From positions 37,501-101,500 of the forward strand of contig CAJNDS010002830.1 in the NCBI GenBank assembly GCA_905221605.1: 64,000 bases of DNA, given 5' to 3'. This document shows, in pieces, positions 10,511 to 21,850 of this stretch. The stretch is from Symbiodinium natans (lineage: Eukaryota; Sar; Dinophyceae; Suessiales; Symbiodiniaceae). Position 1 is the first letter of the stretch; every line of letters starts with the position of its first letter. Made by a program: the position numbers and the translations under genes. Below the pieces are notes generated by a model. The model saw nothing but the letters and a program-made list of their open reading frames with translations, made no database searches and had not been told where the DNA came from.

Positions 10511-12706
10511 CTAAAACGGGGCACCGCTGCTCCAACGAGCTTGCACATGCAGCGAGCCGTCTGCAGCACTGAAAAAAGATTCAAGCCACACACCAGTGTC
10601 TTGAGCGAGCTTCTTCGCCAAAAGGACTCCTTGCAACATGGGGCTGGGTTGAAAGCGAGCAGCTTCTCCTATCCGAACCGTCGGTATCCAGCCTGTCACT
10701 TTGCTGAACCACACCTCCGTCCAAGTTGCAATGCCGTGAACGCCTGGGCGGCCACTTCCCAACATGACGCCAGGAAACCTCCTGACCGAATCGGGAAAGT
10801 CCTCAGCCAAATCCACCTGGCACAGCGTCACCGGGTCACTCAGAATAGCATGCTCCACTTGCCAAAGGCCGCAAGGGAACCTGGGCCGCCCAGGGCTCCC
10901 AGGAAGCCCAGGGGTCCCATTCCGCCTCTCAGGATGCAAGCGGTTCACTGCAGAGACATCCACGCCCCAGGCCGACTGAATCTCTTGACGGCGTCTCCAG
11001 AGGTCATGACAGGAAAGGAGCACGGCCTTGAGTCGGAAAGACCTAGGCAGAAGAACCGCCGTGGGCTTGAGAGCGAATCGAAGTGCATCCACTTGTGCCC
11101 AGTGATGCCACATCTGAGAGTCACAAGGGAGACCTTCACACTCACGCGCAAAAGGCTCACCACAGATCATGGAGACGCTCTCCGGAGTAAGGCAGGGAGA
11201 CCCCAAAAGATGCTTCACTTTCGGCACATGTCGGAACGCACCCGGCCGGGTGAACCCCGGAGTGAGGGAGCTGCAGCTGGGATGCATAGCGAAAAGCTCT
11301 TTGGCCACTTGTAGATCCTCTTCGTTGGTTTCCAGGCTGATCAGCGGCGTGCGCGCCATCCGCAGCATCTTTCGCATTCTCCTCGACTTCGGATTCCACC
11401 CGTAGCGGCAGAGGGACTTGAAGGCAAGGAAGCTCATGAAGGGCCCGTCTGAGAGATCCACAACTTGCATGTTGGTATGCAGAGGAGACCCCTTGTTGAG
11501 AGACTTCACAGCCCGATGCATTGCCTGTTGCAGCTGTCTGTACTTCTCTTCATCTGAGAGCATCCAAAGCCTGGAGGAAGACAGCTGTGCTAAGTTGCTG
11601 GAAGCCCGCGGCAATTCTGCTGGCCCTACAGGAAGCTCGTCCTGGACTCGAAACCAAATGTCTTCATCTGTGTGGAACACAACTAAGCGTACGACCTGGC
11701 CTGCCTGGACGGCCGGCCGAGGGTATGGCAAGATGCACACTGCTTGGCGCCAATGGTCGATCTCTCTTGCCTCGGCCTTGGAGAAAGAGGATGGAGCATT
11801 CGTCATTGTGGGAACTTTGTCACCACGAAGCATATAGCAATACCACCAAAAAACAATAGCATCAAGTCGTCCGGATCGCGTGATGGCTACCTCCAGTTTC
11901 CTTGCCCGGTGGCCGTCGGGAAGCGACTCAAAGTCAAATGACAGTGCGAAGAACTCGTCCGTCAGAAGACGAGCTTTGCCTGCTGCAAGCAACTTCTCTA
12001 AGGCGACATCATGAGGATTGGCGTCTCCCTGATCTGCACGGTAGCCTGGGGCTTTTTGTGTCCACCAAGCAGCCTCGGCCGTTTGGAAGGTCGTCAACAT
12101 GGAACTTTCCACGGCGCATGCAAAGACATCTGCCGAAGCTGGTATGGCCCAGTAGTCCTTACACAAAAGCGAATCAGATGCATGACGCAATGTTCCCAAA
12201 CAGTCTTCTCCAAGCAAGCCAGCATCCAGAATTTCGGCAACGAGAAGCTTCGCGCGATCTCCAGGTTCAAAGCTCATGGCAGTGGATCGCAGCGCATGCA
12301 CTTGCAGCTTGGGCGCCAGGCCATTCTTCACGGCGTTCGCCTTGGTGACCTCTGCGAGGACAGGATCGCTTTCAAAAGCCACTACCTTGGAAAGTTCAGG
12401 TCGCTGCCGTAGAAGTGACAAGCCCAGAATCCCAGTCCCACAACCGACATCCATCGCCAAATGTTGCAACACAGTTTTCGGCAGCCGATCGAAAGCCCCG
12501 CAGAAGGCCTTGAGGCGGGCATCGTCATGAAGCATGTCGAAATGCCAAGCATAACGCTCGCTGGCGTTTGCTCCGACTGGCCCGTCCACATCGCTCTCTT
12601 CGACATCCTCCATGTCCTCCTCATCGTCCTCCCCTATGTCCTCCTCTTTATGCGAGGCGCCCTCCGCAGAGACCGGCGTTCTCGAGCGACTTCGCATGCT
12701 CGGCAT
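10511..12706 (-). CDS. PRMT7: Protein arginine N-methyltransferase 7-like
   Basis: A single uninterrupted 731-residue frame from an ATG at 12706. It would transfer methyl groups from S-adenosylmethionine to arginines in target proteins. After an acidic N-terminal tail (residues 21-41), the MLH motif (58-60) and motif I, DVGCGTG (86-92), open the first catalytic core. The double-E loop reads AEILDAGLLGE, with E158 and E167 nine residues apart and Asp161 in the position characteristic of type III (monomethylating) PRMT7. A second, degenerate methyltransferase half follows, as in PRMT7, with CGEPF and PRSFRLKAVLLSCHDLWR. Length is close to the roughly 690 residues of animal PRMT7. No intron is seen, unlike the channel and YciO genes nearby, which suggests origin by retroposition. 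Overlapping plus-strand frames are shadows. Confidence 0.88.
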   Translation of the reverse strand: MPSMRSRSRTPVSAEGASHKEEDIGEDDEEDMEDVEESDVDGPVGANASERYAWHFDMLHDDARLKAFCGAFDRLPKTVLQHLAMDVGCGTGILGLSLLRQRPELSKVVAFESDPVLAEVTKANAVKNGLAPKLQVHALRSTAMSFEPGDRAKLLVAEILDAGLLGEDCLGTLRHASDSLLCKDYWAIPASADVFACAVESSMLTTFQTAEAAWWTQKAPGYRADQGDANPHDVALEKLLAAGKARLLTDEFFALSFDFESLPDGHRARKLEVAITRSGRLDAIVFWWYCYMLRGDKVPTMTNAPSSFSKAEAREIDHWRQAVCILPYPRPAVQAGQVVRLVVFHTDEDIWFRVQDELPVGPAELPRASSNLAQLSSSRLWMLSDEEKYRQLQQAMHRAVKSLNKGSPLHTNMQVVDLSDGPFMSFLAFKSLCRYGWNPKSRRMRKMLRMARTPLISLETNEEDLQVAKELFAMHPSCSSLTPGFTRPGAFRHVPKVKHLLGSPCLTPESVSMICGEPFARECEGLPCDSQMWHHWAQVDALRFALKPTAVLLPRSFRLKAVLLSCHDLWRRRQEIQSAWGVDVSAVNRLHPERRNGTPGLPGSPGRPRFPCGLWQVEHAILSDPVTLCQVDLAEDFPDSVRRFPGVMLGSGRPGVHGIATWTEVWFSKVTGWIPTVRIGEAARFQPSPMLQGVLLAKKLAQDTGVWLESFFSAADGSLHVQARWSSGAPF

Positions 12707-14073
12707 GACGGGACAGGACTTGACTTGAATCAGGCCCCCGGAACCAAAAACACAAGACGGCTTGTATGTAAGTATGTATATTTACTTGTCCCATCCCTTC
12801 CCCCTAGTGTTAGAACACCCCTCACATAAACCCTAGTATTAGAACACCCTTCATATAAAAAACAACCTGGCCCCAAGACCCGATCCCGTACCTGCCCCTA
12901 CTAAAACCTCTACTGAAACAGGGGGGGGAGGTTGGAGGGGTCAGAAACCTGAAGCAGAAACCTGAAGCTTGACTCTGAAAAGCCCCAAACCCTCTAGATA
13001 GACTCAAGTTCCCGTCAGCCCCTTGGGGGTTTAGGGTTTCAGGTTTAGGGTTTTCCCACCCGTTTCGCAAGCGTTTACGGGGAAAAGGTCAGACGGTACT
13101 CTAGCCCAAGTTTAGGTTGAACTTGCAGACGACATGGGGAGGGCCCCAGAGCTGCAGTAGGAGTTTAGGGTTAAAGGATAAAAGGCTAGGGCTAAGAGGC
13201 TCGAAACCCCGCAACAAAGCACCCAGTGTAACGCAGCTAACAATTCCCTCCCTAAAAAAAATGCCCGGAATCCCTCGCGGAGGCCTGCTGCAGGACCAGC
13301 GGCGGGACACGACACTAGAAGTGAAAGATGAAACCCTCCGAACATACACTCCAGCGTTTAGGGTTTAGAGCTTAGGGTCTCCCTACCCTCACTCATTGCT
13401 GTTTGGCGGTCTGCCTGTCTCAAGAGATAAGAACCACCCCGGATGCTAAAAACTCTGCAGGATTTTGGAGGGGTTTTCATTACAGGAAAGGGGGGGGGCT
13501 TTGTTTATTTGGGGGAAGGGATTGTTTGCTTGATTTCAGTTCTTGCGCGCGCATTGCCGAGAACCATTGGAGGTGTTGTCCCATTTTGACTGCTAGTGAT
13601 GGAACACCACACATTCAGCCTTGGCTAGCCTATGCCATATACTATTTCCATGGCCAGAACCTGAGAATGTACTGTCCGCTGGCGTCAGGTGTGTTTCTTC
13701 AACCTGAACACTTTTCAGGCTTGCATCTTGAAGCAGCCTCACAGTCCAGGCTCCCTGACATTGGGTTCGATGTGCATGAAGAAGCAATGACAGAAAGCAG
13801 CAAATTGGAGGCACGCAGGGCCTTCAGATGCCTTCAGCGTATGTGTGGAGTGCTCGACTGCGGGATGCGAGCGCAGTCGGTGCCTGGCGATCTGGATGGT
13901 TGCGCCTCTAGAAGAAACGAGATGCCGCTTCAAGACCCGGCTGCCAAAGGCCTGTGGCAATGCATTACAGCTGCCACTTGCGTCCGGTTTCCAGACCAAG
14001 TCCCTGTGAGCAGAGGTGTCGGTGTCAGCAGCCGATCGAGTCTTTCCAAAGCTCTTTCGAGCAGTATTCGGAC
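12707..14073. other. No gene recognised
   Basis: Contains the near-duplicate phrases CCTAGTGTTAGAACACCCCT and CCTAGTATTAGAACACCCTT about 30 bases apart near 12805-12850, scattered single TTTAGGG units around 13020-13060, 13165 and 13360, and short frames without recognisable domains. It is probably the spacer between the PDZ gene and the PRMT gene. Confidence 0.45.
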
Positions 14074-15626
14074 CTAAAAAATGGTCGTGTCTTCTGGTAA
14101 ATAGCACGCCCTCATCCACTCTTCCAAATGCTCTGCCGCTTCGAGGGAGTCTGGTTTCAGGTCTTGTGGTATATGGCACGACAGCAGCGCCTCCTCGACC
14201 TCGGAATGCACATCAACCGCATCCCTTGAGCAGGACCCTTTTCTGAATCCAAGCGGACATCTGCGAAAAATTTCCGCCCCTGCTAGGACTCCTAGTACCC
14301 TATACTCAACAAACTCAAAGGTGCCGAGACTGGCTCGCATGGAACATCTGGCGGACGCCTTGGAGGAGGGAGCTCCCGGAGCTCGGAAGGCCTCCGGAAA
14401 GCAGAAATGGCTCCGAAACGGGCTTGCCGCAGCTCGATGTCGTCAAGGGCCGGCGGCGCCTCCGGCGGCGGCAGCTGGAAAAAGCGAAACGCCGGACGAT
14501 GGTGCTCCTGCGTACGTCGATCTCTTGGTCGCAGCGGAGGCATATCTGGGTGTGGCTCTGAGATGGCAGGCGGCCGAAGCTGGCGTGGCAGGTCATGGTT
14601 AGTCCCGGCAACAGCAGCAACAGGTGCCTCATCAGTGTGACAGCTGCTTGCTTGCACAACTGCCAACTGAGAATGCTCTTGTTCGGGCTCTTCGAGCGGC
14701 AGCTGCTCTAAAGGGTCTGCAATTACATCCAGCTGGATGCCCTTCTCCGCAGTCTCAACCTCAGGAGCCTCAACGACATCGGTCTGCGTGCCGCCATCCC
14801 TGGCCTCTCGTGGCTTTTCCTCCGGCTTTGCCTCCTTGGCTAACCTGAAAGGCTTGTCCGGCTGGGGAGGCCGCCGAGTCCCAAGATCATCCGGACCCTT
14901 CCGCGAATTTCCTTTTGTCGGGCGCCGGGGCTTTGGGGGCCGGCGGTCGGATCCCAAACCCTGAGGCACCTCAGCAGCCTCGGCAACGGCAGAATTGACT
15001 GACGCAGGTGAAGGGAGCTGAGGCCGAACATCCGCTGGCGGGGCATCTGTCACTGAATGCTGTGGAGGGCCCAGAGGGGCAAGGAAAGACTCACCCGCCA
15101 TTTCCTCCAAACAATCGGGGAACCCTTTGCCAGCGCAGCTTCGGCGGAAGCGGAGGGAAACTGGGCGCCGCGACAGGGCCGCGGCGAGCTCCATGGAGCG
15201 TGCAGGCTGCCCATCAATCAGGACAAGAACATCGCCCTCCCTGACACCTTTTGTGGCTGCAACTTGGTTGGGCAGAACTGCTCCCACGACAATTGGCTCA
15301 GAGTGCCAGTCTCGGGGACAGAAGCCAATGGCCCCGTCAGAGACCTGCACCTGCACATCGATTGTCTCACAGGAGGCATGTGGCAAGTGCCGTTTCACCT
15401 CTAAGAATAAGGGCCTCCTGCTCAGCTCGCGAGCCAAGGCAGGGCGGTCCAATTCACAGACTTTCACATCATTTACCATCAGCAGCTCGTCGCCCACGCC
15501 TATCTCTGAAGCTACAACGCTGCTGGGCAGAACAGCCGCAATCCGAACCGGTCCTGGTGGCCAGCTATAGGGCACCAGCCCAAGAACTCCATTGACTTCG
15601 ACGCGGATGCACTCCGACGACTCCAT
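14074..15626 (-). CDS. Two-PDZ-domain protein with Pro-rich tail
   Basis: The first ATG of a 1.3 kb open frame is at 15626. Two PDZ-like domains stand in tandem: residues about 5-78 (with VRIAAVLPSSVVASEIGVGD, ELLMVNDV) and about 88-162 (with IVVGAVLPNQVAATKGVREG, DVLVLIDGQ). The remainder is low-complexity, rich in Pro, Glu and Arg. PDZ domains bind C-terminal peptides, so a scaffold role is likely, but the partner is unknown. The frame stops at 14292. A GT at 14298 joined to a CAG ending at 14261 would splice in phase to a tail containing SEVEEALLSCHIPQDLKPD that stops at 14074. That 38-base intron is unusually short and unproven. The gene lies downstream of the channel gene on the same strand. 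Confidence 0.7.
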
Positions 15627-16082
15627 GGAGCTTGCCCCGAGCTGACACAAGGTGAGGCGGCCCTTCCTTTACCGCTATCTGACAAATCCTGCTGAGACGG
15701 CGAAAGAGGCCAACGAGCTTTCCTCTGGAACCTGCCAAGCCTGGCCAAGCAGGAACGCCCCTTTTCAAGCGGCTTGGTGCCTCCGGCGAGCTACACCTAG
15801 TGCCCTCGAGCGGCTACTTCATGTCTGCTGGCCATAGACTTGCACGCAGACACGTTGCGAGGAATGATGAACACATTGGTCACGAGAGTCTTCTCAACGA
15901 CAAGCCTAACTATAGTCGATGCATCTGTTGTAAGTGGCCTTCGCAGTAACAGTCTCACTCACATCAGCCACCACGCAGTTTCTGCCTCAATTTCTGATCA
16001 GAATTCAACTGCGGGACTTAGCCTGGTTTATGCAACTCCGAATGGCTAAAACATGGAACAGCGTCTCGGAAACTGACGTCAC

Positions 16083-19000
16083 CTTCCCACGCTGGAAATC
16101 CTCAAACTTGATGCGGATGTCTGCAGCGCTGATCCCAGAGACCTGGCACAAGCAAAGTGCTGTCAACGACATCACTGCCACAGCAACCCCATAATTGCTG
16201 CTGCACTGTTGAGTCCCAACTTCAACTACAATGGCCAGCAATTGCCTCGCATCTTCGCGATTTTCACTGGCTAGAGGAGGAAGCAAAGTACAAGCCCGGT
16301 GGTCTTTGTGGCCAGCAGGCACTACACACCGCGAACCTTCCCTAAGGGAAGGTGCACAGAGCCAGCTTGCAGTGCATCTTGAAATACGGCAACTAATCCG
16401 TGAGACGGCAGCCGCTCATACCTGCCAGTTCATGAGCTTTGCGGCCAAGCTCTTGGCATTTCTGATATGCGTCTCATCCAACTCCATGAAACCCGCCACC
16501 CGCGGAGACACATTCTCACCCTGCCAGATGTCGGATAGACTGTCCCTCTCCACAGAGTTGATCCACAGGATGAAATTCTTGGCGTAGGTGGTCGCCAGCA
16601 TGTTGGCATCCTCCGTCATGCTTTGAAGCATCCCCTTTTTTAAGTGGCTGCAAAACAGATTATTCGCAAGGCATAAGAGGGAAACAGCACCACGATCCCC
16701 AAGCCCCAAAGCTTGCCTTATGCCCTAACCAAACCCAGCATCGGGGTTCAGATTCACGATCCGGCCGAATTGAACCGGGTCTAACACCATAAGGTCGCAC
16801 TCCGTCAGAGCTGTCAGCCTAGGTTTCGAACTCCTGCTCTGCCGGTGAGCTGAAGCCCTGCAAAAAAAGGCAGAGGTATAGGCAACCTAGGAGCAAACCC
16901 AAATGAAGCCACGTCGACGTCCACAACACCGGCTCTGAGATCCAGTCCTCACCTGAGCAGCTTTCGAACTTCGTTTTTTTTGGTATTAGGGGATAGCATT
17001 CTTCGGGGACTTTACGGTTTCAAGGCCTTTAGGATTTCGAGGATTTACTTTCAGGGGTTGAGGGTAGGATTTTGGGATTCCCTCCATCAGAAAGTCTCCT
17101 GCAGTGCCGACCCCCGCCTTTGTCTACGAGCTCCTTATGCTCGTCGTTCTTGGAGTCGAACCGACTGTAGACGAGCCTACCGGAAACTTACTCGCACGTT
17201 CATGGTTCAGGTTGCGTCCCGTTGACTTGCACCTAGACATCTAAGGGCGGATTCACTCTCTTGCCGGCCTTCCTGCCACGACGATGTACATGTGGGTTGC
17301 AGTCTCCCCGGGAATGAAAAGGGTGTCTGTTCTGGCCAAGAGTTTGTTGCAGATAGCGTCGTTGGCCAATCGGTGAATTGTCACGCGAGAAACAACACAA
17401 AGTCTTGCGAACAAAGGGTGCACCGAAAAGTGTGGCATGCAAATCTCACCTTAGATTTGGTGGGAGCTTTGCTTCGCGTGCGCATGCACCCAGAGACACG
17501 TGCTTGGCATACCTGTCAAAGAGAAAAGCTCATTGCACATCTAAGCATCATTCGAGCTCACTACGGAGCTGCTCCGAGAGCAAGGTCAACAATTTTACAT
17601 CTTTGGCTGGCACGTTGTCCTCCTGACCTGGTCAAAGGCATGCTCTCTTGACAAGGCCAGAGTCGCATGCAACACGAGACATACAACAAGTTCTGCACAA
17701 AGTCTAGGCTCGAGAAACCTCTAGATCGCAGAAGTCAACAGTGCACGGAGCCACAAGAATGTCCAGATGGTACCAAGCTGCATTCGAGCACATGCTCGGC
17801 ATACTTCTGAATCCGCGCAGACAAAATGATGGAGACGTGGTTCTTCCGCAAAAAGCGCCGGAGCTCCCAGAACTGTCGCGCTCGATTTTCCGTCATGCCT
17901 GTATCGGATCTGCAAGTTGCACTAGCGACTCAGAGACAGCACCAGCACCAAAACATGTGAATCTTCCCGAATCTTATTCCAATCGTTTATTTTGTGACGC
18001 CGTGCGCCTCGCAGTTGCGCCAACGAACCCGAGATGCTGCCCACTACCTCAGTACTCTCTCCAGAGGCCTTTGAGATCAAAATGGGCGCAGCTCACTTCG
18101 TGACTGAACTTCCATCCCGCCGTGGCACGTAGGAGAAGCCAACGAGTGCAAACACCACGGTGCCAATGGCGAACATGCGCTCCTCAACAAAACAGCTTGT
18201 TTTGTGAGTCGCACGGGTGCACCACATGCCATGCAACCAGTACTGGTACACCTTCAGGCAAGCGAGTTTCTGACATAGTGTGGGGCTGCACATGCATCGA
18301 AGCTGGCGTGAACTGAGTAATTGCCCAGTGTAAGCTTGTGGCATACCTGCAGCAAGGCGATCGATCTGCTCAAAAAATGCAGTGAGCAGCCTGTAAAACA
18401 AAAACTGCTAGAGGTTGAAAGCTTTCTGAATCCTGCCTCGAAACTCTAAACCCTCACCCGAAATCCTAAGACCAACAAGCTCCTAGCCCCTCGCACTTTC
18501 GCCATTCAAGGCATATTGATGGTTGATGGTCCGGCAAAGCTTACTCTAGACATTTAAGAGCACAGTGCAACAGGCCAGCCAAAAGAGGTCAAGGGTTTAG
18601 AGGCACCCGACGAAACCTCAAAGATCGCAGGAAAGCATTGCAAGCTCGAGGTGCTGGTAGTCCCAGGCTGCATCATTGAGCTGGTGTGCCTCAATCCATC
18701 CACCACCACCATGGAGGTCACCGATCCAAAACCAGAAGCAAGCGATGACCTGAAAGCCAAGCTCACAACACGCAGCTTGTGAAAGCCAAGAGGGCCAAGG
18801 GGACTTTCACTGCACAGCCATGCACTGCAGCTGCAATTGAGCCACATGATTGACCATCAGGAGCAGCGCGAGCATCTTGAAGATGCTGACAACAATGCTG
18901 ATATACCTGGCTTGGCTTAGTAATCATAATAAATGATGATCATGATCATGATAATAATACTAATAATAATGATAACAATAATAATAGTAATAATAATGAT

Positions 19001-20406
19001 AATAATAATGATTGTCATAGTAATGATGATAATAATAATAATAATAACAATTTGAGTGTCATCGGGCTCACTGTCACTCTGGCAACTAACAGCTATCGCA
19101 ACAACAACGAAAGGATGGGTGTGTCGTGTTGAAATTGGTAAAACTTAAAACCCTTTTGCCAATCCTTGCGCGGGAAACTCAGAGTCCACCAAATCACTGA
19201 TGCTCTCCATTGTTTTCCGCAGGCGAAAGATTCGGACAAGTCGCACCTCAGGCGCCATACGCATTCCTATCCGGCACTTGCGAGCATAGCACGTGCCAGA
19301 TGCACAAAGATGACTAAGAGCCACACCATCCGGAACAGGCGAAGACTTCGAAGAAGCTTCACAGAGCTTTCAGCCGAGGACCCCGTCGAGCCATCGGAAG
19401 ATGTCGAAAGCGTGAAGGCCCAGTCTGAACCAACCACTATCAGGTCAATCAGGAGCCAAGTTTTGACGTAGTGTAACACGACCTTGTGGGGGACCATCAC
19501 AAATATGCCCTTGTCAATGTACCCGACCAAGCAGGACACCAGCATGTTGATGGTCCAGTAAATCAGGATGAACCACTGCATGAACGCAGACACGTCGGTG
19601 TCTGGAGGCTCGAACACCTGCATGGAGATTGTGAAAAGGTCATGTACAATCAGGCCAGCTCCTGCAATATCCCAGGCCAGCTTGGCTGGGCTGCTGGGGA
19701 AGATCATGAAGTGGCGGATGAAGCCGCTGTATTCCTGAACGACCATGATATCGTCTGCAGAGTCGGAACTTGGCAGCTTGGCATCAGCACCGCTTATTCT
19801 GATGCCAAGGTCGTCTGCCCTCGTCCAAATTGCGAGGGATTGAAAGTCGTGATGTTGCACATCTGGTGGGCCCATGTTCGACTCCAGATACTCACTCCGC
19901 TGCATGACAAGACGCTTCCGCTCTGCACCGTTGAAGTACACGAAACTCGCCGGTGCTGACCGGATGCTTTGAATCCGAAAGAACCGGTGGTCTTCTTGAT
20001 CAACGGGCACTTGAAGTCTTACATGCCTGCTTGTCTCTGAAGCACACTTCTCGGACTTCTCGACTTCAACACAAGACCGGCTGCCTAAGTTGTCCCCTGT
20101 CAAGGATGCAAAATCCATGAGGACCGATTGGGATTGCACTCGAGGAAGAGTTGGAACTGCATCTGGATCAACGCGTCTTGCTGAAAACTCTGTGGATGCG
20201 CAGCGCTTGTGGCTGACAGCAGAGCTCTCGGCAATCTCCTGTGCCATCTCTTCAATCATGGCGAAATCCTCCTCCAGTCTTGCCTGAAGCTTTGCTCTCC
20301 ATCGGTCCAGCGCGTCTCGCCAAGCATTGTGCTGTTCGGTCTCAAGACTGCTCTCCGGATGGCAGGAGCAGCTAAATTGGTCCAGGGGCAGCGCAAAGGA
20401 CGGCAT
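16083..20406 (-). CDS. Cyclic-nucleotide-gated / EAG-type cation channel
   Basis: At least twelve exons. Exon 1 (ATG at 20406) encodes a 235-residue cytosolic tail with a helical stretch at 25-60, then S1 (244-264), S2 (276-294), S3 (314-333) and an S4-like helix, LLRSLRLFRM, with Arg at every third position. S5 is in VSIFKMLALLLMVNHV (about 18910-18850). The pore exon ends at 18271. S6 (ERMFAIGTVVFALVGFSY) is at 18182-18129 and runs into 18047-18008. The C-linker (RARQFWELRRFLRKN) is at 17898-17774 and 17622-17550. The cyclic-nucleotide-binding domain covers 17449-about 17250 (LFIPGETATHMYIVVAG), about 16953-16890 (GEDWISEPVLWTSTWLH) and about 16818-16735 (LTALTECDLMVLD). C-terminal exons are 16640-16422 and 16141-16083. 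Together this is the complete fold of a plasma-membrane tetrameric cation channel. The S4-S5 linker and part of the binding domain were not located, and the true 3' end is unknown. Confidence 0.85.
17450..17549 (-). other. Channel intron with GA donor
   Basis: The exon ends ...CTC GAA T and the intron begins GATGCT. The acceptor is TCTAAG at 17450, and the next exon opens GT GAG ATT. Joining gives EL-EC-EICMPHF, matching the EL..E..P.. spacing of the C-linker to binding-domain junction of these channels. No GT donor gives the same spacing in phase. Confidence 0.6.
17899..18007 (-). other. Channel intron with GC donor
   Basis: The exon ends CTG CGA G, the intron opens GCGCAC and closes TACAG, and the next exon opens GC ATG ACG. 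The splice yields LAQLRGMTENRARQFW, in register with the S6-to-C-linker segment. The neighbouring introns 18048-18128 and 17623-17773 fit ordinary GT-AG rules. Confidence 0.65.
18271..18335 (-). other. Channel pore exon lacking GYG filter
   Basis: In frame, this exon reads LHWAITQFTPASMHVQPHT. The place where potassium channels carry TVGYG or TIGFG, and CNG channels TIGE, is filled by TQFTPASM. The flanking exons supply S5 and S6, so the assignment to the pore loop rests on both position and the W..TQF motif. Ion selectivity cannot be predicted from the classical filter. Confidence 0.8.
18918..19051. repeat. ATA/ATG trinucleotide microsatellite in channel intron
   Basis: Imperfect (AAT)n and (GAT)n tract lying between channel exon 1 and the S5 exon, so inside an intron of that gene. 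Confidence 0.85.
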
Positions 20407-21129
20407 GGCTTTGGATGGTCTGAACAGCTGCGGACAGCAAATCCCATGTCAGTTCTGCCTCCTTGCACCATCATCCATGGTGCCTGAGTTTCACCGTCAT
20501 CAAGCAAGGCGCATGTCTACTTGCAAACGGTAAGCCCTCGGAAGGCAATGCCTTCTCTCCAGCCGCTAGCAGCATGTCCAGCAAAACTTGCCCCACAGCC
20601 AGGACATGAAGGTCCTCCTGATAGGCACTCGCAAGCACGAGACGCACAGATTACAATGTGGCGGACGATGCTTAACAGGCATCTGTTGCCGCGGCTGGTA
20701 GTGTCAAAGTCTGCCAAGCAATGGAATTTAGCTTGTTCGTATGCTGGCTTCCTCCGCATGCTTCAGCCACAAGGCCACTTTGGCATCTGCCGTCGTCCTG
20801 AACGCGCGGTGGTGAGCAACGAATCAAATCTAAAAGACTGGAAACGTCTAGGCGTTCTGAACCTGACGGATTTCCCCCCTATCGTTTCAATCCTGGATTT
20901 CCTCCCGATACTGTACTTACGACCGTAACCGCGGCAGGAGGCAGTAATGAGTCACCGCAGGACATTGGATCTTGCTCGAGACTCAAAACTTGGCTCCCTG
21001 CACGGAGACCGCAACACCTGGAGCCCAGCCGAGATGTCATGCTGCTTATCCTGCCTGTCGCCCACGTTTTGCGAAGAGGCTAAGGGGGCGGCCACAAACG
21101 TCAGCATGGCCCTCGAAATGGCTGCAGAG

Positions 21130-21350
21130 AAGACCACTCGTCAAGGCCTCGACCGTGTGCCCTCAATGCTCTGACGACGTTTCTGCTGGTGTTGATCCCC
21201 AGCACACAATGCGGAGGCTCGGCTTCCGGCAAACCATGCCTGACAGTTGGCCCAGGGAAAAACATGCCACTCGCTGCAAGATCCTCTGCATCTTTCCCTC
21301 AAGCCATCCCCATAGCAGTGGCCTCGTTCAAGAACGGCGCGAAATCCTGC
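21130..21350 (-). CDS. Possible exons, unknown gene
   Basis: On the minus strand a CAG acceptor near 21350 is followed by DFAPFLNEATAMGMA and a stop. A second open stretch (about 21285-21130) encodes AEDLAASGMFFPGPTVRHG and EPPHCVLGINTSRNVVRALR in good protein-like style. The two would be joined by a very short intron. The segment lies upstream of the channel on the same strand. No family is recognised. Confidence 0.3.
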
Positions 21351-21824
21351 AGAGTCAGGAACAAATATTGAAACACGCACATGGCAGGGTCTGCTCAAGT
21401 CTTCGGCTCTACAGCCCTGGGCGCCCTTCCTGCGCGCTCCGCCGCAAGCCAAGAAGCCAGCGGCCACCGCAACTCAGCGAGGCTTCCTCACGAGCCTTCG
21501 AATGCTACGAAGGGTTCAACGACTCAACTTTTCAAGAGAAGACATGCGTCGACAACCGGCATTGCGCTTCCACCCGTACTTGAAGCCTAGACGCTCAATC
21601 CCAAAGCCGGACCCAAAATAAGCGCCCCAAACTGCAAACAAGCCTGAGACGAGAAGCCTCCTTCAGTCCTACAGACACGAACTCACTAACCACGCTTCCC
21701 CCTCTCTCCTAAAGCCAGCATTTTTTGGTGCCAGGCCGGGAAAACTCCATCCGCAAACAACGCCAAACCAGTTCCTGCCGGCCTCGGCACTCCAGAGCTT
21801 CCTCACACTTTTGTTTTTTATGTC

Positions 21825-21850
21825 TTATATATATATATATATATATATCT
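21825..21850. repeat. (TA)n microsatellite
   Basis: A short uninterrupted TA tract with no coding content. Confidence 0.85.

Noticed and set aside
10382-11314. Plus-strand frame of 310 codons
   Set aside because: It lies opposite the PRMT7-like gene, whose minus-strand reading has conserved motifs throughout.
15127-15595. Plus-strand frames of more than 110 codons
   Set aside because: They are antisense shadows of the two PDZ domains.
19486-19959. Plus-strand frame of 157 codons
   Set aside because: It is antisense to the S1-S4 exon of the channel gene.
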